Below the pieces are notes generated by a model, which saw only the letters and a list, made by a program, of their open reading frames with translations, searched no databases and was not told the DNA's origin. Source: Gavia stellata (Eukaryota > Chordata > Aves > Gaviiformes > Gaviidae). Taken from it: DNA of 64,000 nucleotides. Made by a program: the position numbers and the translations under genes. Shown piece by piece: positions 38,201-48,700 of the stretch. Numbering within the stretch: position 1 is the stretch's first letter; each line of letters begins with the position of its first letter. The stretch covers positions 79,828,135-79,892,134 of the forward strand of contig NC_082595.1 in the NCBI RefSeq assembly GCF_030936135.1, read 5' to 3'.

Positions 38201-41200
38201 GGAATGACGGTGATAACTGTAGACAGATATAGTTTGAAACACTGGGCTTAGGGGAAAAATCACTGACAGCTATAGCCTAGTAGATGAAGGCAGAAAAGCT
38301 TTAAAATGGATCTACTCAATCTGCTGCTGTGAAGTTAGCACACCACACAGCTCTGTCTTCCTGTCAGTCCATGCTTAGACAATATTTTGTATATATTCAC
38401 AACTGCCACATGAATCACCACTGTGCAAAAGTCCGATTTCTGATGTAGCAGCAGCTGGTTTCCCAGCAAATGATACGATATTTGCACTTAAGCATCTTTT
38501 CTATTCAGGAAGGAGAGGGAAGGGGAAAAGTAGGAACACAGGGCAAGAATGGGGTAGAATCTTTTTTTATGATACTCTTTGGTTTTGGGAGAGGGAAAAG
38601 GACAGTGCTTTCTCATCTCAACAGAATATTTTTATATGGATTGAAATGTTTGATGAAAAATATGTACAGTATTTACAGTACAATTGGTTAAAAAGAGTAA
38701 AGGAGAACTAATAGTTGTTAACACCTCAAAGACAGAAGCATCAACAGGTAAATTTTTCTGCACTGTAGAAGCATTTCAAGTTAATAGTATCCCCTGGCAT
38801 GAAAATAAATATTTGAGTGTCCAGGTAGAGGCATTCCTCAGGGGAAAGGTAGGTATGTCAATCCCCAAACCCATGCAGCCTGTTGAGGACTGCAGCTGTG
38901 CATTTAAACAGTCTCTGCCTGTGGATTTATAGATACATATTGATACTATGCTGTAGAAGTGGTTACTTATGGGCACTATAAAGATGATAGCATGGTTCAT
39001 AATTCATTAGCAGCAGGCAAAAAGCCATTACACAACATTAGCCAAGGGACTCTAACCCAGCCATGAAGAGATACATGGTAACTTCTGAAGTTGTTGTTTA
39101 CACTTTGCAGTTGCTGGCTGAAACACTGGCATGAGGGAAAAGCAGCTCCATTAGGAGCATTACCTGCTCGTACTTTTACTGAAGTCACAGAAGGGAGGGT
39201 TATAGAGACAAAGATACAAGCGTTGAGAGTATAAGAAGTTATTGCAGATCCACAAACAAGGAGTTACTACTTTGTGACAGAACTTTTATTAGTCTTCAAA
39301 AAATAACTGAAGAAATTAAATTATTGTTTTAATTTCAGCAAGGAGAGAAATGGATGCTGTGTAGGCTGGTAAAAAATTGTTGTCTGCATCTTCATTCCCC
39401 TCAGGAATATGGTGGAAGGGCCAACTTCTCTAGATTCTTCTTTGAAATATACTCACACATGGCAATCACACTAGATCAGTTCAGTAAACATTGGTTATTT
39501 CTTTTGAGAAGTCTGTGGTTGACGCTGCTATTCTCCAATGCTAAATTGCATTCAGAAAGCAGAGTAGCTGTTTCCTGTCTAGCGACCAACTCACTATATG
39601 AATTAGGTCTGGTGTTTTTTAAGTTCTGCCTCGGTTTTAACTGTAGGTGGGTTCTAGAGTTTGACACGGGACTTCCTTACCCTCAGGGAAGCAAAGCAAG
39701 AGAGAATTGAGTGTTGTAAGCAAAAAGTGACATTGATTCTGAGGTAGGCACGATGTTTTTTATTATAGATCTGATTTTAAATCTTCTATATTACATTAGT
39801 GGTTTACTTTTGGATTGTTCCCAGTGCCAGAGTTTTTGACCACCCATGAGAACAAGTTAACTAGATGGCGATTCTCCTAATATCAAGATTGTTCGAGGAA
39901 AACAGATGCATGCTTTACATTAGCATTCCAGGAGCTACTTCAGGCATAGAGATTAATCCATGCCTGTACATCACTGGGCAAGCATATTTTGGACTTGTGG
40001 TCCACTGTGCCCTAAGTTCCCCTACTAGAGCCTTTCTTATGGTTTCCTGAGAAAAAAGTTCTTCTGTTAATGGCACAGCGAAACATGGCGTATTTTGTCT
40101 GAATCTGAAGGAGTCACTGCTGGAAGTCACAAGTACAAACAAAAAAAATTTGAGTGGCTATGGCAGACACAACACTCAAAAAACCCCCAACCCTCCATCA
40201 AAGGGTAACACCTATTTTAAATATTGAGTTTAAAATTGAGAGCCTCTTTCACGGTGAATTAACTGTCAGCAGATGCCTTTATTATGAACTACAAAAACTC
40301 CTAGTTGACTGCCTCTGCCTTACTGCAACCCGAAGAGTACGTCACAGGGAGAAGGTAACTTGAAAGAAGCGAACCCCAAGCCATGGCATGTTCAGCCATT
40401 TCAACATCAGCACTGAGCATTAGCATTTATACAGTCTGGAAATGATAAACACTCTCAGTTCCTAGCTTGCCTTTAGCTACTATCCTATCATCTAGAGCAT
40501 TCAGGAAGCAAAGGCATTAATCATGGCAACAAAATCTTTAAAGACTGTCTCAGTCTAACTGGATGAAGAAAAATGGTTCTGCCTTTTAACAGAAGCCATT
40601 GATCTAGCACAAGTCAAGGTGTGAATTAACAGGAACAACTTCTGTAAAAAGAAGCACAGATGTAATCTTTGCCATGTCTCCCAGGTATCTTGTCCTCCAA
40701 CAAATTAATTCTTATCTAGGTGGCTCTTCAGCCAATTAGATTTAATTTACAGCCTTGCATTAAACACAAAAAAACCAAAACACCTCTCCAGACTCCAGCT
40801 ATGAAATTGTCACATGGCATTTCATGTGATCTTAAGCCCAATATGACCTTGTAAGAATAATGATCAAGTAAAAGAAAAGAATTGTATGTGTGTAGCACTG
40901 TTCTGTTATGCTACACTGGAGACAGTAATCCCAGATTAATCCCTGTTTGGGGATAGAATTCAAAATAACAGTGTCTTTTCATCTATTACCACAGGATCAT
41001 CATCTACTGAGAAAAATAACTAGTGCCAGTCTGGTCAAAACCTGAGCCATCTCCTCTCTTTTTGATGCCAAATGATCCATCTGTGATAAAAAGCCACCTG
41101 AAAGTTGTCACTAGAAATGGTTTTCCATCAAGTCTATCTACATAAATAAATACAAAATATCATACATAGGAAATCAAAACAGTTATAAAGCAGAGCTGCA

Positions 41201-44200
41201 GAACTAGAGAGCCAGGAGATTAAGTCTCCTTGAATTATTTTATCTCTTCAAGTTCCTGCTTTATTGGTTTCTTTCAGGAAGCAAAGACTGCATGACCACT
41301 GATGAAGGAAACAAACCTCAGGTCACAGGCCAGTCAGTGCACAGTAGTCCATGCCCTTGCCACATACAACACTCAGTTTAATAATCTGACTTTTATTTGA
41401 TGCCTGAAAACATGGGGCATTTTTGATAGCATCCTAAACTGGTGGTTTGCAACAGCATGGTAGCAAGGGCATATGTTACATGCAGGGGGCATGGCACATC
41501 TGAAGGTCTGTGCGCAGAAGAAATCCATCCTCAGAACTGAATCCAATTCTTTCAACAGAGGAGCAAGCTTTGCAACAAGAGAATGTAGGAGAAATTAACG
41601 TATGGATAAGTATGGGCTACGGGGGCCAGGGAGCCAGCTGAGACACATGAAGATAAGCAGCAGAAAATCTATGTGTCTCTTCTGCTTAGAATGGATTCCT
41701 TCTCCACTCTAAAAACCAGGACACTACACATTTTGGTGTTTACTTCATTTTCTCATTCATGGATGACCAGCTTACATTTTAAAAATTAAATCTTAAATCT
41801 TTTTAAAAAGAAACAGCAGCTCATACAGCTGATCAGGGCTCCAACAGTGCCTTCCCTTGCAAAGTAAACATTTTTTTTTTGTGCCCAAAATATCAACAAC
41901 ACTAAAGCCCAGTTGCACCAGAAAATTAGTTTGTTCTGAGGGGAAAAAAAAAACCAAACACCTAACCAAAAATACTGAACTGAACCAGGCCAATTTGTTC
42001 ATCAGTATTAAGTCTACAGTCATCTTTCAAGGTGCAGAAAGCTGGTTGTATGCACTGCAGCTGTCTCTTGCTGAGGGAGTTAAAACTCTGAACCTCAGCT
42101 CTTCACAAATGATTACACTTGGCTACAGACAGCACTGCGATGAAGCCTGCCTTGTGCTCCCTCACAGCCAGGCTACAAGTCGTAGGAAGCAAGAAAGGCC
42201 TGTAGCCTGCTGAAGTCAAACCCCTACCTGGGAAGGCAAGTCTGAACTGCCATTCTTTTGCCTGGTACTGCTTACCTAAACCCAGCAGCTGCAGCAGAGA
42301 ACAGCTGGACCCCAAGCAGTGCTGCTAGCAGGTGGTGCAGTCTGCAGAGCGGGTGCTGCAGAGCTTAACCACACAGAGTAAGGACAGGCTACAGCCAAAG
42401 TCTCACACCTCCTAGAAGTCTTTCATTCACTAGAGTACTCTGCAAGATGTGGATAAGCCCTTTCCATCTAGACACCTATTCTTCTTTGTCTTAGGCAGGA
42501 TATAATGTATGAAGTTAAACGTGTTTTCTGCAACCATGTCCATCGGTGAATTAGGACCTCAGTTTACATCCAACCCATAGTCTTCATCCGCAGTCTCTAA
42601 ATCTTTATTTAAAAAAAAAAAAAAAAAAATCACTTTCTGGTGTCTTCCTGTGCTTTGCTACAAGCAAAAGCATGATAAAAGTGGTTTCAGTGTGCCTTCC
42701 TTACATGTGATGTAGTAATCACTTCCTTCTATTTTCCTTTTTAAAAGGCTCCCATAAAAGCCACAGATACTTTCAAGGAAAATACAGTAACAAGATAATT
42801 CAAGTAAAAAAGGGGACAGATTTATATTCCATTAGAGAAAGTTATGCTCATCTTTAAATAGAGAAAATTTTAATAATGGCTTTAGAAATAAATGTTCTTG
42901 CCGTTTTCCAGAAGAGAAGTCAAAACTGTTACTATGTCTGTCATACAGGGACAGCTGGAACCACTCTGAACTGATGAAAAAAGGATTTTTCTGGTAGGCT
43001 TGGCAATTAGACATAAGAAGTTACAAACGTGATTTTTCTTTACAAGTACATCAGTCGAGTTTTGAGTCATACTTAAAGAAGCATACATGCGACTGAACCT
43101 TGCTGAATGAAAACTGGATTTCTATAAATAACGGCAAACTGGAGATTCACGAGAGTTGCTGGGCGAGTCTGTACAAACTAGTGATTTCTCAGTTCGTAAT
43201 CTCCCTTGGAGAAGGACCCAATGTATGTCATTAGAGGAATGCATTGCAAAGAGGCATGTGCATGGATGAAGTCCTTTCAGTCGTGCTGTGCGAGGCACAG
43301 ATCAGCTGCAGGCTGTCTTGCAGACCACCGTTGATGAAAACGATTCACAAGTTCACAATAACTACACAGTGTGCAGGGCAAAACATTCCTATGACTTGTC
43401 TTTCATCAACTATATTGTTAAAACTCTCTAAAGGCTAAAAATCTCTAAAGACCACGGTTGTTATAAGTAACATATTTTAATCTTTTTTTCTGACTCTCAC
43501 CTTTAAACCTAGACGTGTTTGTACAGTATAAATTTCATACATTTTATTTTACTTAAAATTTAGTTTTATTTCTTAATTAGAAGTAGAAAGGAAGGATAGT
43601 CCAAGATCTTAGCAATACCTGACTTTTCACGCAAAAAAGCATATATTCTCTACATGACAGGAAATCGATTAAACATGTTGAAAATACATTGCAATTAAAA
43701 AAATGTGACTGCACATTCAAGGCAAAACAAAACAATGCAGGATGTACAAACCTACCAAATATTGTCTATCCATATAATCAAGTTTACACATTTTTAAAAA
43801 GAACATGGGCGATTTCTAGGCTTAAGTGTAACCTGCACAAAAATGTAAAGCCTAAAGGTTTTTCTTAACCTTTTTCCCCTGCCTCCCCCTCTCTCCAAGG
43901 ATTTGCTGTGAGTCTTCAAGTGATTCTGTCACATCCGAAAGCCGTATTCAAGCGTCGTGGTTCTCAACCAGGAATGCAAGAATCTGATTTTCTGAAACAG
44001 ATAACAACAGTGGAGGAACTGGAGCCAAAAGCAAACAACTGCACAAAGGTACTGATTTCCACACTTACTAAAAAGCTTTCGTATCATCTCTGTAGATGAC
44101 TGTACTAACACAAATGTTATTTGACAGGTTCTTGTATGGCACACACGAACAGAGAAAGTAAATCTAGCTAATGAGCCAAAATACCATCTGGACACAGTCA

Positions 44201-44214
44201 ATATTGAGGTATGA
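25695..44214 (+). CDS. B3GAT2: B3GAT2 whole coding span (4 exons): galactosylgalactosylxylosylprotein 3-beta-glucuronosyltransferase 2
   Basis: The coding sequence joins 25695-26252, 37614-37758, 43900-44048 and 44128-44214, giving 312 codons plus stop. The human protein is about 323 residues as I recall. Known role: a Golgi type II membrane enzyme (GlcAT-S/GlcAT-D, family GT43) that transfers glucuronic acid from UDP-GlcA in beta-1,3 linkage to terminal galactose of N-acetyllactosamine. This makes the precursor of the sulfated HNK-1 epitope on neural glycoproteins. Seen in the sequence: a short cytoplasmic N-terminus, one hydrophobic anchor (about residues 9-23), a Gly/Ala/Pro-rich stem (about 30-65) and the GT43 catalytic domain from about residue 67 ([13 protein letters not shown]). 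The Mn/UDP-binding DDD is at 174-176. The likely catalytic base is E262 in GMQESDFL, and the likely UDP-phosphate contacts are H289 and R291 in WHTRTEK, all by analogy with GlcAT-I. The junctions use GT/AG sites and keep the reading frame. B3GAT1 and B3GAT3 are the alternative paralogues; the GMQESDFL and [15 protein letters not shown] segments fit B3GAT2 best. Confidence 0.96.
26299..26560 (+). repeat. 38-bp GC-rich minisatellite just inside B3GAT2 intron 1
   Basis: About eight units, several exactly 38 bp apart (starts at 26301, 26339, 26362, 26400, 26438 and 26471, then two diverged units), repeat a block beginning CCTCCCCTCAGG and continuing CGCCCGCCGTTTCCCG. One unit is shortened to 23 bp. 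The array begins about 46 bp after the exon 1 donor. Each unit carries a pyrimidine tract followed by CAG/G, the shape of a splice acceptor. The unit length is not divisible by three, yet all three plus frames stay open across the array because the unit lacks stops. Confidence 0.9.
33030..33185 (+). mobile_element. Probable old CR1-like LINE tail in B3GAT2 intron 1
   Basis: GGCTTAAGGCAGATGTTTGG, AAAAAGCTTTCTAATAGTGAGGACGGTGAAGCACT and GAGCAGGCTAGATCAATG keep the order of the CR1 3' segment encoding the end of ORF2 (usually GATATTAGGAAAAAGCTTCC...GTGAAGCACTGG...GGTTAGATAAA). The copy is short and diverged, with uncertain edges. Confidence 0.5.
37614..37758 (+). CDS. B3GAT2: B3GAT2 coding exon 2 (residues 187-235)
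   Basis: This 145-nt exon encodes [17 protein letters not shown], then [16 protein letters not shown], then [15 protein letters not shown]. It is part of the GT43 catalytic core, including the acceptor-side region with the Trp-rich [10 protein letters not shown] segment. The acceptor is a pyrimidine-rich CTGCCTCTTGCAG and the donor is GCAG/GTAGGT. The last base is the first base of a split glycine codon completed by exon 3. The exon lies alone, 11.4 kb from exon 1 and 6.1 kb from exon 3. Confidence 0.96.
37759..43899 (+). other. B3GAT2: B3GAT2 intron 2
   Basis: This 6.14-kb intron is AT-rich, with an A19 tract at 42611-42629 and no recognisable transposon or exon. It ends in a strong pyrimidine tract and acceptor before 43900. 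Confidence 0.85.
42611..42629 (+). repeat. A19 homopolymer in B3GAT2 intron 2
   Basis: A pure A run follows ATCTTTATTT. It has no accompanying gene-like sequence or target-site duplication that would show a retroposed copy. Confidence 0.8.
43900..44048 (+). CDS. B3GAT2: B3GAT2 coding exon 3 (residues 235-284)
   Basis: This 149-nt exon encodes [21 protein letters not shown] and continues through [20 protein letters not shown] to EPKANNCTK. It supplies the presumed catalytic glutamate (E262 of GMQESDFL, by analogy with the catalytic Glu of GlcAT-I) and a possible N-glycosylation sequon NCT at 281-283. The acceptor is a long C/T tract ending CTCTCCAAG. The donor is AAG/GTACTG. Exon 4 follows after only 79 bp. 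Confidence 0.95.
44049..44127 (+). other. B3GAT2: B3GAT2 intron 3, 79 bp
   Basis: GTACTG...TGACAG is a very short intron, near the lower limit for vertebrate splicing. If retained, the frame would read 16 extra residues and stop at 44097-44099. That would remove the WHTR UDP-binding motif encoded by exon 4. Confidence 0.9.
44128..44214 (+). CDS. B3GAT2: B3GAT2 coding exon 4 and stop (residues 285-312)
   Basis: The final 28 codons encode [18 protein letters not shown] and then [10 protein letters not shown], followed by TGA at 44212-44214. The WHTR motif (H289, R291) is the conserved UDP-phosphate-binding element of GT43 enzymes. The family-typical C-terminal IEV is present, so the protein is complete. 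The acceptor is TTATTTGACAG. The 3' UTR starts at 44215. Confidence 0.95.
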   Translation, partial: VLVWHTRTEKVNLANEPKYHLDTVNIEV

Positions 44215-45572
44215 TGCTGAGACACAGTTACACAGGACATACAGTGCAACGGATGTGTTGGAAGGTGGTCGAATTCAGCCAGCTGAAATAGCCTGCTTCT
44301 CCGTGAGACCTTTTAATAGTCATCTGATGGACTTCTGTGGAAACAAAGGGAAGCTGTCAGATACTCTAATAAGCAAATCAAGAGGGTGTGCTTTGTTCTA
44401 ACTTGTTTGCATGCATTTCTGAACTCTCGTCTTAATAAACTGACACTTACCTTTGTTTTAAGGCTGTTTCCACATAGTAAAAAGCATCAAGGAGAAACAT
44501 GACTTCAATGGAGCATTTTTGAAATCATCATTTATGTATATACTTTTTGTATTTATCCAGCTTAATGGTGTAATTATAAACTGATTTTAACTCACGAACT
44601 GTTGATCTAAATATTTGCATAAATGAATCCTTCAGATTGAACATGTTTTCCTGCATTAAAAGTAGACTTCTTGAAGAAACAGCAGTCAAATAGGTCATAC
44701 AGTAATGAAATAAAAACCCACAATCATGTATGGATTTATCCTTTTAATATAGGGAAATAACATTTTATCATTACGAGGCACCATAAAATGTAAACACAAT
44801 CACTGTCATAAACCTGGATATCTCTGCAAGGAAAAATAGATCTGTTCACATTGAGTTACCTTGTATACAAACTGTGCTGCTAGTTCTCAGCATTAATACT
44901 GTGCACGTGCCTCGTGAGCCAGACTGGATGCTTTATCACAGGAAACTCAAATGGATCAAATGCTCATTTTTAAAAGAATAAACTATTGATTTGTAGAACT
45001 ACAGTAACATCCAGGTTTATCTTTCTTTCAATAACCATATTCCCCATTATGCACACCATAATATCACAGTGAAATGTATGATGAAACAAAATTTGTTTGA
45101 TACACTAGAAAACATTGCTCAGTGATACATTTACATTCTATTTATATATGACTAAACAGTTGTTCATACAGTACCTTCTACAGGATTACTGGGTAATTTT
45201 GGGGGGTCAGGGTTCATATTTTTGGATATTACTAACATGATAGCTACATCCCTTATATGCAAACATTTGATCTAGAATTTTGAGGGAAAAAAATCAGTAT
45301 GTGGTTAAGCAGCTTCTTAAATATAAGGTCTATGAAATCATATGCATTATATGAAAACGCTGCCAGTGACGTATAAATGTATTCTTGATCTGCTTTTCAC
45401 TACATCAAATTTAAATCAATATAGACCACAACACGGTCAGTCAGTTATATTCTTAATCTGAACAGCTGGGGAAAAAGAAAAAGAATATGTACATGGAAGG
45501 AAGAGCGAAAGTAAATGCATTTGAACAAGGAATGTCAGGTGGCTTTTCTGGGTGAGACTTCTATTGCAACTT
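44215..45572. other. Convergent 3'-UTR interval between B3GAT2 and SMAP1
   Basis: This 1,358-bp interval separates the two stop codons. Plus-strand poly(A) signals AATAAA lie at 44434-44439, 44709-44714 and 44977-44982, suitable for B3GAT2. On the minus strand, an ATTAAA at 44748-44743 could serve SMAP1, and another lies near 44317-44312. No coding frame or transposon is recognisable. Which signals are used cannot be told from sequence alone. Confidence 0.7.
44709..44714 (+). terminator. Candidate B3GAT2 poly(A) signal AATAAA
   Basis: This canonical hexamer lies 495 bp after the stop codon. Alternatives on the same strand are at 44434-44439 and 44977-44982. The long mammalian B3GAT2 3' UTR means that more than one may be used. 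Confidence 0.4.
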
Positions 45573-45707
45573 TCATTTCCACAGTTGTGTGCTGAGAGTC
45601 TGACCAGAGGAGCTTCCAGTCCATCCTGCCGCCGTGCTGGGGGGCTGGCCAAAGCCCATCGCGTTGCTGGAACTGCTGAGATTCATTCCAGCCATTTGCT
45701 GATTCAT
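45573..45707 (-). CDS. SMAP1: SMAP1 last coding exon and stop
   Basis: The last 44 residues run from [10 protein letters not shown] to QTLSTQLWK, followed by TGA (complement of 45573-45575). The acceptor TGCTTCCCAG is strong. The C-terminal [11 protein letters not shown] matches vertebrate SMAP1 as I know it. The 3' UTR continues to the left toward B3GAT2. Confidence 0.95.
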   Translation of the reverse strand: MNQQMAGMNLSSSSNAMGFGQPPSTAAGWTGSSSGQTLSTQLWK

Positions 45708-48700
45708 CTGGGAAGCATACACGCAAATGAGCCTAGTTAGCACTGGTGCTGAAAACACAACACACAGCTAGCCAAAAAGCAGTCATACTTCCTAAACTAG
45801 CAACTCACTTAAAGTACGGTTCCCTAAAATTAGTATTTCTCATGAAATAAAAATATTGACTCAATATAAATTTCTAAGCATTTTTCAAGATAGCAGCTCT
45901 TCTGGAACCATTCAGTCACCGTTATACATTAGCCGACTGGCTGTAGCACTTGGCGTGTATGTCAAGTCTGTATAAGCACTCCACTAGGGAATTTACAGAG
46001 CATGTGACAAAGGAGTCCGATGTGTCTCAGCTGCTAAGAGCTTGCTTTCAACATTTCAAAGCTAACCCACAAAACCGTGGCAACTGTGATAAAGAAACAC
46101 CAAAGCAAGTGATCTAGCCTTGCCTACATTTGCAACTCCAGATGGTTTTTTGTTCCAGCAATATTTATTTGGAGACCTCAAAATCTTGACTACACAAGTT
46201 TTTACAGAAATTGTCCATTTAGGTGGCAATCAACAAAGCATAAGGCAGATTTATAAACTTTCTAACCATTCTTGCTAAAGAATTACTCAAGATACCATAA
46301 TTTCTTAAAAACAAGTGAAATCATTCACAGGAAATTAAAGACGACATCTAGTTAAAGGTGGGAAAGAGTTCAAAATTCAGCACATTCACTTCGGAGATGG
46401 TGCAAAAATATTTCTACTCTCTACAAATATTATCTGTGTCACTGTGATTTTCAGTGCTCAATGTGAAAACATTGTTCAGGTTACTCTCCCCTGCCTTCTA
46501 AAAAATGAACACTTACTGACCAGCCAAAAACGTAGCTGTACAGGCAGAGTAAAGATGTCCCCTCTCGTGAGTTTGAGAGCAAAAGAGCATTTGGAGCAAT
46601 TAATAATCAGAGCCAACGAATAGAGATGTTGGATAAACAACATTAGATTTAAGTTAGAGACAGCATTAGGTAAAAATCAGAGGTCATGTAAACAGGAGCA
46701 AACGATACCGGGTTGTAAAATTAAACTGAAACACTGGTGAAAAAAATTAAGTAAACTGCAAACTAGTATTTCAGGGTAAAATTCAGTACTGTGTGCTTTC
46801 ACATGTGTATCTGCAAAAACAACCCACCACCGAACAAGGAAATTTAAAAAAAGCTGATGAAAACATGCTTTACCTAGCTGTTAATCTCTTCTGGAGTAGA
46901 ATTTTTAAGGAGTATATATATAAAGCATGCTATTCTGGTAAGTAAAGCAAGCTCTCCCCCTTTCAACTGGAGCTAGAGATTAGATCACAGTTCCCCTACA
47001 AACTGTGGAATGTCAGCGTACTGATAACATCTGATGTGCAAGGAGTTCAGAAACATGCTAAGAGCTTGTTCTATGAGCCAACTTAATATATATTTGATAA
47101 GAAGCATGTTTTTAATTTCAAAGCTGATATTGGTCTTTTTAAAGTTAGATACCTAGAAAAGACTGTTAGCAGTAAATCTACAGATTTTCTTGGTCTGACA
47201 TTTTGAAATTCTCACCTTTTAAGAATTACTTTTCAAAGCAAAATGACAGCCTGTATTTTCAAATAGGGGCTGTTTTATCCATGTAAGAAATGCTGCTTAC
47301 CTTCATAAATGTTCACATCACAGGACTGAGCAGAACAGTAAAAATTAATATAATCTAATCTAAGTAAGTCACTATGGTTCACTTCCTGAATTACTAGAGT
47401 AAGCAGCACAGAATTATTATATTGTTCTTATAATTCAAACAATAGTATGAAAAAAATAGTTGCTATCATCCATACTGAACTCCAAGGGAATCATTTAGGT
47501 TTGTGGTTCGTGCCCCGCCCATAACCTCTCAAATACCTGATTTCAAGATGTTTCATTGGATAATGTACAAATATACTACTAAGTGTACATTAACAATTTT
47601 AGAAAACCTTTTAAACATGTTTAAGAAAGTTAAAAAAATAGCACGGAAATGCTACAGATAAATAATAGATGAGCCGAAGCAAATATCTACGGGAGAATGT
47701 TAGAGTGCAAGGCACTGCACCTTCCACTGAAATTTATCCCGAAGTCTGTAAATGAAAATAGTAATTGTTAATGGCTATCCTCAAGCAGTTAAATTCTCCT
47801 TTTAGTTACAAGGCTGTGTTCACATTTCAGTATTTTGTAACTATAGCTAAGCTAGCTTTTTACCTGGCTAGTTCAGATGCCAGGATGAGAGTAGCTACAG
47901 ATGCAGAGAACTGAGTTTGGTCTACCTTGGCAAAATTTATTCTCTGCTTATATATTAGTTACCTTTAATTGAATTATTCCCTGATTTTTTTTTCACATGC
48001 CTCTGAGCAGTTCATGGTCCAGCAGTCTGTAACTTGGCTACACCGCAACTTTCCTCCTACAGCCAAACATTTTGTTTCTGAAAAGCAGCATCTTTTCTAA
48101 AGCACTCTTGTCTGGGAATAGCAAGTCTTTACCTGAGAGAGGTTCCATTGAGCTTGTTGGTTTTGTTGCAATCCATACTTATTTTGTGGTGTGACCATCT
48201 GTCCCACCATCGCACCTTGAGGTCCGACGACATTTTGAGGAAGTCCCATCACACCAGTTTGTGTCGTACCAGTAAATCCATTGGGCATTCCCATTCCTAC
48301 CATCACGCCTGTGCTCTGCCCCATGACTGGCACCGACTGTCCCATCATGTTTCCCATCATCCCAGTTGCTGCAGGCACAGGAACTCCCATGGCTGGAAAG
48401 CCTTGAAAATGGGTTGATGGTTGTGTGGTAAATGGCATAGAAGACGAGCCCATGAACATACCTGTACCACAGAAGGGAATATTTCAGCAAAATTGTTTTG
48501 TGATTTTCTCCCCCATCCCCGTAAGTCAGAAGTGCACCAAAATAATTTTAAAGGATAATTTTTTCCAGTTGTGCATCAGTGCTGTTCATTTAGTTTCTGG
48601 TAAAAGTAAAAAATGGCTTAAAAACTCTCAAAGGAAAGGGACTCTCCACCAGAGGTGAACTGCCAAAAAGAGTCTAGCAAATCCCTGTGGTGAACCAGAA

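Noticed and set aside
42611..42629. A19 tract as the tail of a processed pseudogene
   Set aside because: No coding remnant precedes it and no flanking duplication is visible.
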